Of a DNA stretch of 64,000 bases, positions 1 through 11,750 are shown piece after piece. The number at the start of each line of letters is the position of its first letter. Within the stretch, counting starts at the first letter, position 1. Made by a program: the position numbers and the translations under genes. Origin of the DNA: Arion vulgaris (lineage: Eukaryota; Mollusca; Gastropoda; Stylommatophora; Arionidae); assembly GCA_020796225.1 (NCBI GenBank), contig CM036755.1, positions 14,108,817 through 14,172,816 of the forward strand. The letters are read 5' to 3'. Under the pieces are notes generated by a model, which had not been told where the DNA came from, searched no databases, and saw only the letters and a program-made list of their open reading frames with translations.

Positions 1-3000
1 GATGTCAGCGGACACTGGTAAGCCGACTATAGAGATAACAGCTGAGATGTCCGCGGACACTGGTAAGCCGACTGTAGAGATAACAGCTGAGATATCAGCG
101 GACACTGTAACCGATGTAGAGATAACAGCTGAGATGTCAGCAGACACTGGTAAGCCAGATATAGAGATAACAGCTGAGATGTCAGCAGACACTGGTAAGC
201 CGACTTAGAGATAACAGCTGAGATGTCAGCGGACACTGGTAAGCCGACTGTAGAGATAACAGCTGAGATGTCAGCGGACATTGGTAAGCCGACTGTAGAG
301 ATAACAGCTGAGATGTCAGCGGACACTGGTAAGCCGACTATAGAGATAACAGCTGAGATGTCAGCGGACACTGGTAAGCCGACTGTAGAGATAACAGCTG
401 AGATGTCAGCGGACACTGGTAAGCCGAGTATAGAGATAACAGCTGAGATGTCAGCGGACACTGGTAAGCCAGTAGAGATAACAGCTGAGATGTCAGCGAC
501 ATGTAACCGACTATAGAGATAACAGCTGAGATGTCAGCGGACACTGGTAAGCCGACTGTAGAGATAACAGCTGAGATGTCAGCGGACATTGGTAAGCCGA
601 CTGTAGAGATAACAGCTGAGATGTCAGCGGACACTGGTAAGCCGACTGTAGAGATAACAGCTGAGATGTCAGCGGACACTGGTAAGCCGACTGTAGAGAT
701 AACAGCTGAGATATCAGCAGACACTGGTAAGCCGACTATAGAGATAACAGATGAGATGTCGCAGACACTGGTAAACCAGTACAGATAACAGCTGAGATGT
801 CAGCAGACACTTGTAAGCCGACTATAGAGATAACAGCTGAGATGTCAGCGGACTGTAGAGATAACAGCTGAGATGTCAGCCGACTATAGAGATAACAGCT
901 GAGATGTCAGCAGACACTGGTAAGCCGACTGTAGAGATAACAGCTGAGATATCAGCGACACTGGTAAAGCCACTGTAGAGATAACAGCTGAGATATCAGC
1001 GGACTATAGAGATAACAGCTGAGATATCAGCCGACTACATAGATAACAGCTGAGATGTCAGCGGACACTAGTAAGCCGAGCTGTGGATAACAGCTGAGAT
1101 ATCAGCAGACACTGGTAAGCCGACTATAGAGATAACAGATGAGATGTCAGCAGACACTGGTAAGCCGAGTACAGATAACAGCTGAGATGTCAGCGGACAC
1201 TGTAAGCCGACTATAGAGATAACAGCTGAGATGTCAGCGGACCTGTAGCAGTAGATAACAGCTGAGATATCAGCGACTATAGAGATAACAGCTGAGATGT
1301 CAGCAGACACTGGTAAGCCGACTGTAGAGATAACAGCTGAGATGTCAGCGACACTGGTAAGCCACTGTAGAGATAACAGCTGAGATTCAGCGGATAATAG
1401 AGATAACAGCTGAGATAGTCAGCCACTGAGCATAGATAACAGCTGAGATGTCAGCGGACACTGGTAAGCCACTGTAGAGATAACAGCTGAGATATCAGCG
1501 GACCTACATAGAGATAACAGCTGAGATGTCAGCGGACACTGTAGCCAGAGAGATAACAGCTGAGATGTCAGCGACACTGGTAAGCCGAGTGTAGAGATGT
1601 CAGCTGAGATATCAGCGGACATGGTAGATAAACAGCTGGATGTCCAGACACGGACTGTAGAGATAACAGCTGAGATGTCAGCGACGGGTAACTATGTAGA
1701 GATAACAGCTGAGATGTCAGCGGACACTGGTAAGCCGAGTACAGAGATAACAGCTGAGATGTCAGCGAGACACTGGTAAGCCGACTGTAGAGATAACTAG
1801 CTGAGATGTCAGCGGACACTGGTAACCGACTTAGAGATAACAGCTGAGATGTCACGACATTGGTAAGCCGACTGTAGAGATAACAGCTGAGATGTCAGCG
1901 GACACTGGTAAGCCGACTGTAGAGATAACAGCTGAGATGTCAGCGGACACTGGTAAGCCGACTGTAGAGATAACAGCTGAGATATCAGCAGACACTGGTA
2001 AGCCGACTATAGAGATAACAGATGAGATGTCAGCAGACACTGGTAAGCCGAGTACAGATAACAGCTGAGATGTCAGCAGACACTTGTAAGCCGACTATAG
2101 AGATAACAGCTGAGATGTCAGCGGACTGTAGAGATAACAGCTGAGATGTCAGCCGACTATAGAGATAACAGCTGAGATGTCAGCAGACACTGGTAAGCCG
2201 ACTGTAGAGATAACAGCTGAGATATCAGCAGACACTGGTAAGCCCACTGTAGAGATAACAGCTGAGATATCAGCGGACTATAGAGATAACAGCTGAGATA
2301 TCAGCCGACTACATAGATAACAGCTGAGATGTCAGCGGACACTGGTAAGCCGACTGTAGAGATAACAGCTGAGATATCAGCAGACACTGGTAAGCCGACT
2401 ATAGAGATAACAGATGAGATGTCAGCAGACACTGGTAAGCCGAGTACAGATAACAGCTGAGATGTCAGCAGACACTTGTAAGCCGACTATAGAGATAACA
2501 GCTGAGATGTCAGCGGACTGTAGAGATAACAGCTGAGATGTCAGCCGACTATAGAGATAACAGCTGAGATGTCAGCAGACACTGGTAAGCCGACTGTAGA
2601 GATAACAGCTGAGATATCAGCAGACACTGGTAAGCCCACTGTAGAGATAACAGCTGAGATATCAGCGGACTATAGAGATAACAGCTGAGATATCAGCCGA
2701 CTACATAGATAACAGCTGAGATGTCAGCAGACACTGGTAAGCCCACTGTAGAGATAACAGCTGAGATATCAGCGGACTATAGAGATAACAGCTGAGATAT
2801 CAGCCGACTACAGAGATAACAGCTGAGATGTCAGCAGACACTGGTAAGCCGACTGTAGAGATGTCAGCTGAGATATCAGCGGACTGTAGAGATAACAGCT
2901 GCGATGTCAGCGGACTGTAGAGATAACAGCTGAGATGTCAGCCGACTATAGAGATAACAGCTGAGATGTCAGCAGACACTGGTAAGCCGAGTACAGAGAT

Positions 3001-3170
3001 AACAGCTGAGATGTCAGCAGACACTGGTAAGCCGACTGTAGAGATAACAGCTGAGATATCAGCGGACTATAGAGATAACAGCTGAGATATCAGTCGACTA
3101 CAGAGATAACAGCTGAGATGTCAGCAGACACTGGTAAGCCGACTGTAGAGATGTCAGCTGAGATATCAGT
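1..3170. repeat. 45-bp minisatellite array with shorter variant units and a ~390-bp higher-order period
   Basis: The full unit is 45 bp and contains GATAACAGCTGAGATGTCAG; shortened units of about 31 bp lack the ACACTGGTAAGCC part. Each unit holds a small inverted repeat (GCTGA, 4-base loop, TCAGC). The array is cut by the left window edge and ends near 3170. A rare variant unit reading AACAGATGAGATG recurs at 750 and 1138 (388 bp apart) and again at 2021 and 2413 (392 bp apart), which indicates a higher-order repeat of about 390 bp. Units between about 700 and 1850 carry many 1-3 base indels, while the flanks are cleaner. Because 45 is a multiple of three, full-length units read through as a 15-residue peptide on both strands. 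Shortened units break the frame, so I do not call a gene. Confidence 0.95.
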
Positions 3171-3967
3171 TACACTTGAAGTGGTTTGATTTTACTAGCG
3201 ACCATTTAACCAATAAAGGAATGCAATCATAGATTTAGGCACATCACAGATCTTACGTTGGTGTAGGGAGTCTCGCTCTAAGCTAAATCCTAAGGAGTGT
3301 ATATTGCAGTCTTTGAATAGCTTCATGGGTTGACCTACCTGGGGTCACCATTTTTAGACTACTATCGAGTGTCGTGACAGACCACGCTATCTTTAAATAA
3401 CCGTTGATCGTAGTCTATTCTTTCAAACATCATGCTGAACAAACGATACAACTATGCAAGCCTTGTCTCGCTCTTGCAGTTATCAATATTGCGCTTGCCG
3501 CAAAGTTTCTTATAGTGGAGATAACGTGTCCTACTTTCCATCAAGCTGGTTATGTCCGTTGTAGATTACACACTTGGCATCCTCACGATATCAAGATCCC
3601 GATGCGACCATAACTTTACTATAATGGTTTCACTTAATTGGTGGAAAAAGTTGCTTCTTTCTTCCTCAATGTATGAATTATTACATGGTGAATATATTAG
3701 TTTGTGTGTTGTTGTTCTCTTAGCTTGAGCTGTACTATTACGGATAATTCTCCCCGATATATAATTTTTTCTAATATATATTTTGCCTCCGCAGAGGAAT
3801 CCAAACTCATACTTTGTTGTTTTCTCCTGGTTGTGTTCCTCGCCATATAAATATGAAATTTGTATGTATTTTCTTGACACCCTGTCCTTTTTTTCTAGTA
3901 CAGGCTATTGACATGATTGCGATTTTATTTGTGAGCATATACTGTACTATCTCTGTTTCATTATCTT
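3171..3967. other. Unassigned single-copy sequence
   Basis: This stretch separates the 45-bp array from the foldback element. Only short overlapping ORFs are present (the longest is about 100 codons), and none resembles a family I know. No tRNA-like boxes or tandem structure were seen. Confidence 0.5.
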
Positions 3968-3969
3968 CT

Positions 3970-4060
3970 AAGCTACAGATATTCCAAGTGGCTATCTTAA
4001 GCGCTGTTGTTTTGTGTATCTTCCAAGCTACAGATATTCCAAGTGGCTATCTTAAGGCGT
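3970..4060. repeat. 55-bp direct duplication at the left edge of the foldback element
   Basis: AAGCTACAGATATTCCAAG starts at 3970 and again at 4025. The intervening sequence GCGCTGTTGTTTTGTGTAT has a close copy on the far side of the palindrome at about 4759. The foldback element therefore interrupts a short tandem stretch. Confidence 0.8.
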
Positions 4061-4752
4061 GAGACCCACCCAGAACAAGGGTTGTCTTTTAAAAAAATTC
4101 ACAGAAAAAAACTAACAAACATATTGTCATACAATTTGGCCACATGTTGCAAAAGACATTGTTTTTTATGATAAATAACGTTTGGTATATGCATTATAAT
4201 TATTTTTGTTTAAAAATTAATTTTCTTGAAAATATATTGTAAAAAAAACCCTTCATCGTGCAGTGAATTTCAAAAACATAAGAAGTGCAAAGAATGCCAA
4301 ACTTGCATATGATGTACATATCACCCATAATTATAGTGTGAACCTCCAAAAAATGTCTAACTCAATTGATTTTGTAGATATGGTTTTGAAATGTAACCCT
4401 TCGAAATAAAAATAAAATTTCAAATTAGAACAGCAATATCTCTGCTTATATACAGTTTAGACAAAATGTGGAGGTTCATGCTATAACTATTGGTGATATG
4501 TACATCATATGCTAGTTTGACATTCTTTGCACTTATTATATTTGTGAAATCCACTGCAGGATGAAGGAGGTTTTTACAATACATTTTCAAGAAAATTAAT
4601 TATTTAAAGAAATAAATAATTACAGTGCATACACTAAACATTGCGTATCATCAAAAACAATGTCTTTTACATGTGTCCAAAATTGTATGATAATATGTTT
4701 GTTAGTTTTTCTGTGAATTTTTAAAAGACAACCCTTGTTCTGGGTGGGTCTC
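4061..4752. mobile_element. 692-bp foldback (near-palindromic) element
   Basis: The two halves are imperfect inverted copies of each other. The left end reads GAGACCCACCCAGAACAAGG and the right end is its exact reverse complement, finishing in GGGTGGGTCTC at 4752. Matches continue inward: CATATGATGTACATATCACC on the left against GGTGATATGTACATCATATG on the right, and GAAAATTAATT-type tracts on both sides. The arms run to a diverged centre near 4400 and are about 320 bp each. No coding sequence is visible inside. The structure suits a non-autonomous foldback or MITE-like DNA transposon. I could not identify a clean target-site duplication, and the superfamily is unknown. Confidence 0.85.
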
Positions 4753-5035
4753 CGACTAAACGCTGTTATTTTGTGTATTGCAGTTATCATTGTTTTGTTA
4801 CTACTGTATTGTAGTTATCATTGTTTTGTTCTACTTTCGTCTGCTCTGTCACAATGTGCTTTTTTGGACGTTGGTGTTATCACTTAAAAACAATAACCCC
4901 CATTCCTGAGCAATGGGACTTGTACAAACAAATTCTGTAACAGTTTGCCAGGTATGTCGTAGATTCATTATTATTTGAACATTTGATGTTATAGAAAAAC
5001 ACTAATAATATATTCTATCGCACTTTTGAAGAGAA
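4753..5035. other. Unassigned AT-rich sequence with a short duplication
   Basis: TGTAGTTATCATTGTTTTGTT and its near copy lie about 31 bp apart around 4780-4830. No gene or element is recognised. Confidence 0.5.
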
Positions 5036-5695
5036 CGATTCATGTTCATTTCATCATTTTGGTGCATATTTTTAAATAACACAGGAAAATAGGAAATATG
5101 AAGTTCTGAATATCTCGGGTCACTGCTAACAACAGATGGAAATGGGACGTAGGAAATTAAAAGAAGAACAAACATGACATAACAAACAAAAATTAAACAA
5201 CTAACAAGAATATGGATGAAACTGTTAATAAAATACAGATTAGAATACTAAGAGCATGTATATTCCAGTGACAACATATGGACACCAACATATGAGCATT
5301 GGCATTAACAAGGTAGTGACAAAAACATATATGTAGTTTGGAAAATATGTGTTACAGAAGAGTCCTCCATATATCATGCACAGAGAAGAAAACAAATAGA
5401 TATATAAAGAAAAAAACTCAAAATTAAAGAAAACTTTCTACTGCTTCAAAAAAGAATGAGAAAATTGAAGTATTTTGGATATATACAAAAGACACGAAAG
5501 AAAATATCATTATGGAGGCATCTATGCAAAGAAGAGAAGAGGACGACCACGGAGAAGATAGATTCAGGATGTAACTGATGATTTGATGATTTGAATTATG
5601 CAGAGGCTTATGAGAAAGAGAGAGACTATTCGCAGGGACTATTAGGGTGGCAAGATTCTTCTCAGCGGCTAGATCTTCTATATAAGTATATATTC
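5036..5695 (+). pseudogene. Decayed LINE C-terminal fragment, family A
   Basis: Translating the plus strand in broken frames gives pieces of the non-LTR retrotransposon C-terminal region. These include a CYRR-V-L-x-I-S-x-T-E-K segment near 5350-5390, which parallels YKCYRRVLRISWTEK in the minus-strand copy at 10.5 kb. The downstream pieces continue toward the basic GRPR-type segment near 5540. Frameshifts and stops are frequent. The element is truncated at the 5' end, and the same family occurs at 10183-11650 (minus) and 34741-35682 (plus). Confidence 0.75.
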
Positions 5696-6171
5696 ATATG
5701 TGCATATATATTCATATGAACTATACATGTATATATTCTGTTGATTGAGCACAACATAAGTACTCATTATTTTCCACAGGTTATTTAAAGCAATTTATTC
5801 GCAGCTGTTCAAGTCCCGAGAGAGATGGTTGTCTGGTTAGCGACTCAGGATACAAAACCTGCGTACAGATTTGTTACATTAATGGCTGTAATTCTGCCTG
5901 TACATTCTACGGCTGTTGTATTATATCTTGGCAATTAATACTGATATCTTTAATGATATCTTTACAGTTTTCTACTGTTTAATGCCAAGACTACAATAAT
6001 TGATCAAATGTTTGACTTTATGTTTACATTCATAATTCAGTTCATTGAGAAATACAAGACAACTAGAGAATGTAATAAATGTCATTTGCAAATGAATTTT
6101 CACCCGAGTTTTTAAAACAGTTTTAGTCGACAGATCATAATCACTGAACATGAAACCAATTAGTCCATAAG
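5696..6171. other. Unassigned AT-rich sequence
   Basis: Low-complexity AT-rich DNA with ATATGTGCATATATATTC-type repeats near 5690-5730. No coding region, tRNA-like box or tandem array was recognised. Confidence 0.5.
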
Positions 6172-8785
6172 TTCTCCAATCTCCTACTCAGTATGTCTCT
6201 TTGTGTGTGGCAACTAACGACATAAGTGCTCCAATCTCTGTCTCAGTATGTCTCTCTGTGTGTGGCAACTAACGACATAAGTTCTCCAATCTCCTACTCA
6301 GTATGTCTCTCTGTGTGTGGCAACTAACCACATAAGTGCTCCAATCTCTTTCTCAGTATGTCTCTCTGTGTGTGGCAACTAACAACATAAGTTCTCCAAT
6401 CTCCTACTCAGTATGTCTCTGTGTGTGTGTCAACTAACGATATAAGTTCTCCAATCTCCTACTCAGTATGTCTCTCTGTGTATGGCAACTAACGACATAA
6501 GTGCTCCAATCTCCTACTCAGTATGTCTCTCTGTGTGTGGCAACTAACAACATAAGTTCTCCAATCTCCTACTCAGTATGTCTCTCTGTGTGTGGCAACT
6601 AACGACATAAGTTCTCCAATCTCCTACTCAGTATGTCTCTCTGTGTATGGCAACTAACGACATAAGTGCTCCAATCTCCTCCTCAGTATGTCTCTCTGTG
6701 TGTGGCAACTAACGACATAAGTTCTCCAATCTCATCCTCAGTATGTCTCTCTGTGTGTGGCAACTAACGACATAAGTGTTCCAATCTCTTCCTGAGTATG
6801 TCTCTCTGTGTGTGGCAATTAACGACATAAGTGCTCCAATCTCCTACTCAGTATGTCTCTCTGTGTGTGGCAACTAACAACATAAGTTCTCCAATCTCAT
6901 CCTCAGTATGTCTCTCTGTGTGTGGCAACTAACGACATAAGTGTTCCAATCTCTTCCTGAGTATGTCTCTCTGTGTGTGGCAACTAACGACATAAGTTCT
7001 CCAATCTCCTACTCAGTATGTCTCTCTGTGTGTGGCAACTAACGACATAAATGTTCCAATCTCTTCCTGAGTATGTCTCTCTGTGTGTGGCAACTAACGA
7101 CATAAGTGTTCCAATCTCTTCCTGAGTATGTCTCTCTGTGTGTGGCAACTAACGACATAAGTTCTCCAATCTCCTACTCAGTATGTCTCTCTGTGTGTGG
7201 CAACTAACGACATAAATGTTCCAATCTCTTCCTGAGTATGTCTCTCTGTGTGTGGCAACTAACGACATAAGTTCTCCAATCTCCTACTCAGTATGTCTCT
7301 CTGTGTGTGGCAACTAACGATATAAGTTCTCCAATCTCCTACTCAGTATGTCTCTCTGTGTGTGGCAACTAACGACATAAGTTCTCCAATCTCCTACTCA
7401 GTATGTCTCTCTGTGTGTGGCAACTAACGACATAAGTTCTCCAATCTCATCCTCAGTATGTCTCTCTGTGTGTGGCAACTAACGAGATAAGTTCTCCAAT
7501 CTCCTACTCAGTTTGTCTCTCTGTGTGTGGCAACTAACGACATAAGTGCTCCAATCTCTTCCTCAGTATGTCTCTGTGTGTGTGGCAACTAACGACATAA
7601 GTTCTCCAATCTCCTACTCAGTATGTCTCTCAGTGTGTGGCAACTAACGATATAAGTGCTCCAATCTCCTACTCAGTATGTCTCTCTGTGTGTGTCAACT
7701 AACGATATAAGTGCTCCAATCTCCTACTCAGTATGTCTCTCTGTGTGTGGCAACTAACGACATAAGTTCTCCAATCTCCTCCTCAGTATGTCTGTGTGTG
7801 GCAACCAACAACATAAGTTCTCCAATCTCCTACTCAGTATGTCTCTCTGTGTGTGGCAACTAACAACATAAGTTCTCCAATCTCCTACTCAGTATGTCTG
7901 TGTGTGGCAACTAACAACATAAGTGTTCCAATCTCCTCCTCAGTATGTCTCTCAGTGTGTGGCAACTAACGACATAAGTTCTCCAATCTACTACTCAGTA
8001 TGTCTCTCTGTGTGTGGCAACTAACGACATAAGTGTTCCAATCTCTTCCTGAGTATGTCTCTCTGTGTGTGGCAACTAACGACATAAGTGTTCCAATCTC
8101 TTCCTGAGTATGTCTCTCTGTGTGTGGCAACTAACAACATAAGTTCTCCAATCTCCTACTCAGTATGTCTCTCTGTGTGTGGCAACTAACGACATAAGTT
8201 CTCCAATCTCCTACTCAGTATGTCTCTCTGTGTGTGGCAACTAACGACATAAGTTCTCCAATCTCCTACTCAGTATGTCTCTCTGTGTGTGGCAACTAAC
8301 AACATAAGTTCTCCAATCTCCTACTCAGTATGTCTCTCTGTGTGTGGCAACTAACGACATAAGTGCTCCAATCTCTTCCTGAGTATGTCTCTCTGTGTGT
8401 GGCAACTAACGACATAAGTTCTCCAATCTCCTACTAAGTATGTCTCTCTGTGTGTGGCAACTAACGACATAAGTTCTCCAATCTCCTACTAAGTATGTCT
8501 CTCTGTGTGTGGCAACTAACGACATAAGTTCTCCAATCTCCTACTCAGTTTGTCTCTCTGTGTGTGGCAACTAACGACATAAGTGCTCCAATCTCAGTAT
8601 GTCTCTCTGTGTGTGGCAACTAACGACATAAGTTCTCCAATCTCCTACTCAGTATGTCTCTCTGTGTGTGGCAACTAACGACATAAGTTCTCCAATCTCA
8701 GTATGTCTCTCTGTGTGTGGCAACTAACGACATAAGTTCTCCAATCTCCTACTCAGTATGTCTCTCTGTGTGTGGCAACTAACGA
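6172..8785. repeat. 55-bp minisatellite, about 47 copies
   Basis: The unit is 55 bp and includes CTACTCAGTATGTCTCTCTG followed by GTGGCAACTAACGACATAAG. Units differ at a few sites: GACATAA or AACATAA, GTTCTCC or GTGCTCC or GTGTTCC, and CCTACTCAG or CTTCCTGAG. These variants recur in blocks, which indicates block-wise amplification. A few units near 7790-7910 and 8590-8700 have lost 4-14 bp. The last unit runs into unrelated sequence near 8785. Confidence 0.95.
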
Positions 8786-9062
8786 CACCGGTTCAATGTT
8801 GGTGTACAATTCTACGTTGGTTTTCAGTATATATCAGTATAGTGTTCTTGTCTGGCTACACTCTGTAATATTTGATTACGTGAAATGTGATATGTTTATT
8901 AATGATACTTTCTCAAATCTTGTCCTTAGTGTAATGTCAGTGATATATGTCTGTATCTGTTACCCTTCTTAGCTTCTGTCTTTTTTCAATTTTATAATTA
9001 TTGTGACAGTTTTTCCATACTTGTCATATTTTCTCCGATTTCCAAATCAAGGTGTATAGATT
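8786..9062. other. Unassigned spacer between two arrays
   Basis: A 66-codon ORF starting in the last 55-bp unit (8772-8972) has no recognisable family and begins inside a repeat. I regard it as chance. Confidence 0.5.
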
Positions 9063-10180
9063 AGCTACTATACGATACTATACGCTACTATACGCTACTA
9101 TAAGTTACTATAAGCTACTATAAGCTACTATACGCTACTATAAGCTACTATAAGCTACTATACGCAACTATAAGCTAGTATAAGCTACTATAAGCTACTA
9201 TAAGCTACTATAAGCTACTATAAGCTACTATAAGCTACTATAAGCTACTATAAGCTATTATACGCAACTATACGCAACTATAAGCTACTATACGCTACTA
9301 TAAGCTACTATAAGCTACTATACGCTACTATAAGCTACTATATGCTACTATAAGCTACTATAAGCTACTATAAGCTACTATAAGCTACTATACGCTACTA
9401 TAAGCTACTATAAGCTACTATACGCTACTATAAGCTACTATAAGCTACTATACGCAACTATAAGCTACTATAAGCTACTATAAGCTACTATAAGCTACTA
9501 TACGCTACTATAAGCTACTATAAGCTACTATACGCTACTATAAGCTACGATACGCTACTATAAGCTACTATACGCTACTATAAGCTACTATACGCTACTA
9601 TAAGCTACTATAAGCTACTATACGCTACTATAAGCTACTATAAGCTCATATAAGCTACTATAAGCTCATATAAGCTACTATAAGCTACTATACGCAACTA
9701 TAAGCTATTATAAGCTACTATAAGCTACTATACGCAACTATAAGCTACTGTAAGCTCATATAAGCTTCTATAAGCTACTATACGCTACTATAAGCTACTA
9801 TAAGCTACTATAAGCTACTATAAGCTACTATACGCTACTATACGCTACTATAAGCTACTATACGCTACTATAAGCTACTGTAAGCTCATATAAGCTACTA
9901 TAAGCTACTATACGCTACTATAAGCTACTATAAGCTACTATACGCTACTATAAGCTACTATACGCTACTATATGCTTCTATAAGCTACTATAAGCTACTA
10001 TAAGCTACTATAAGCTACTATACGCTACTATATGCTTCTATAAGCTACTATAAGCTACTATAAGCTTCTATAAGCTTCTATAAGCTACTATAAGCTACTA
10101 TACGCTACTATAAGCTACTATAAGCTAATGTAAGCTCATATAAGCTACTAATGGCTACTGTTAGCTACTATTAGCTACTC
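9063..10180. repeat. 10-bp array (TAAGCTACTA), about 110 copies
   Basis: The decamer is TAAGCTACTA with frequent variants TACGCTACTA, TACGCAACTA and TAAGCTCATA. The register of 10 is kept with no indel from 9061 to about 10160. The right end grades into diverged units (ATGGCTACTG, TTAGCTACTA) and is then interrupted by a minus-strand LINE. The same decamer resumes after the LINE at 11648. Confidence 0.97.
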
Positions 10181-10182
10181 AT

Positions 10183-11650
10183 CATCATCCTCAAATAGCT
10201 TGTCCTGAGCAGAGCTGTGCCACCCCAACAGTTCTCCGGAACTTCTCTCTCTCATAGGCCAGATGTCCTACTTCTGCAGCCGCCATGTTCAAACCATCAG
10301 ATACATGCCGAATCCATCTTTTCCGTGGTCTTCCTCTTCTCCTCTCTACCGGTATGTCTCCTTCCATGATGGTCTTCTCCAGCCCTTCATGTCTTTTTAT
10401 ATGACCAAAATATCTCAATTTTCTTTTTCTTATTTGTAACATCAACCAGTTTTCTTTAATTTTGAGTTCTTTCTGGATAGATCTATTTATTCTCTTCTCT
10501 GTCCAAGATATACGGAGGACTCTTCTGTAACACTTATATTCGAAAGCACATCTATGTTTTTCCATTGCTTTTATTAAATGTCCATGCTTCACACCCATAC
10601 GTTGCCACTGGGAACTTGCATGCTCTTAGTATTCTGATCATTGTTATCTTATCAGTTCCGTTCCATACTGTTTTGAGTTGTTTAATTTTTGTAAAGCCAT
10701 GTTTGTTCTTCTTTTAATGTCCTTCATCCCATTTCCAACTGTTGTTAGTAATGAACCAAGATATTCAAAACTGTTCACATTTTAATTTTCTCTCCGTTGA
10801 TAAAAATATATTTTGTCATGTTCGTTTCATCTGTTGTCATTATTTTTGTTTTTACCACATTGAGATATAGATTTTGTTTTTAGCTTTTATCTTTCACTTC
10901 CCTAAATCATTTCTCAATCCCTTTTTGTGATGTTGGCAGCAGCACTGTTTCATCAGCGTATTGTAGTTCAGGTATTTCTCTTCCTCTGATTATAAAAGGA
11001 TCGTATTGTTCTTTTCCGCTATCTTCTGTAACATTCCTCATGATGTTTTCTGCATATATGTTAAACAGACAAGGCAACAAAATGCAGCCTTGTCTGACTC
11101 CCTGTCTTATGTCAAACCAGTCTGATGTATCATCGCATGTTCTTACAGCCGCCATTTGATTGCTATGATCTGTATTAAATGTAATGGAAATCGCATTTCT
11201 CCCATAATCTTCCACAATTCCTGACGTTCTACACAATCAAATGCCTTTGAGTAGTCAATAAAGCATGAGTATAGATCTACATTATACTCTCTAAATTTTT
11301 CTATGATTGTTCTCATGTTAAATATATGGTCACGTGTACCTCTATTCCGTCTAAATCTAGAATGTGTTACGTTTATATTTTCTTCCATTTTCCTATACAG
11401 TCTTCCCATAATAATTTTTAATAAGATTTTACTTGCGTGGCTAATCAATGCCACTGTTCTATAGTTGGTACATAATTTGGTGTCTCCTTTTTTAGGTATT
11501 GGGATAAATATTGATCTTTTCCATTCCTTTGGTCATATTCCTGTTTCTCATACTTTTTTGTATATTGCATGATATATTTGAATGCTTTATTCTTCTGCTT
11601 TGATAAACTCTGCTGAAATATGATCACATCCTGGTGATTTTCCCATCTTC
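10183..11650 (-). pseudogene. 5'-truncated LINE, family A, inserted in the 10-bp array
   Basis: Reading the minus strand from 11650 to 10183 gives a reverse transcriptase in several frames. An early block resembles the RT palm entry (LYSCFIDYSKAFDCVE near 11250). It is followed by RQGVRQGCILLPCLFNIYAE near 11060, then LQYADETVLLPTSQKG, where the catalytic YADD box reads YADE. Downstream are YKCYRRVLRISWTEK and the basic GRPRKRW block ending in VAQLCSGQAI. The ORF is broken at 11627-11445, 11454-11143, 11236-10907 and 10598-10191, so the copy is dead. The 3' end on the minus strand closes with a short ATGATGATG-type tail at 10181-10190. The endonuclease domain is absent, consistent with 5' truncation during insertion. 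Confidence 0.88.
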
Positions 11651-11750
11651 AAGCTACATGCTACTATAAGCTACTATAATCTAATACAAGCTACTATAAG
11701 CTACTATAAGTTACTATGAGCTACTATAATCTTCTATAAGCTACTATATT
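11648..11750. repeat. Continuation of the 10-bp array
   Basis: Diverged CTACTATAAG units follow directly after the LINE. The array at 9063-10180 was therefore once continuous with this one and was split by the insertion. Confidence 0.85.

Noticed and set aside
1..2040. 15-residue peptide repeats starting MSADTGKPT in the 45-bp array
   Set aside because: Frames break at every shortened unit, both strands are open at once, and there is no flanking coding sequence.
3404..4062. Small ORFs of 69-104 codons near the foldback element
   Set aside because: Overlapping on both strands, no recognised family, and no codon or context support.
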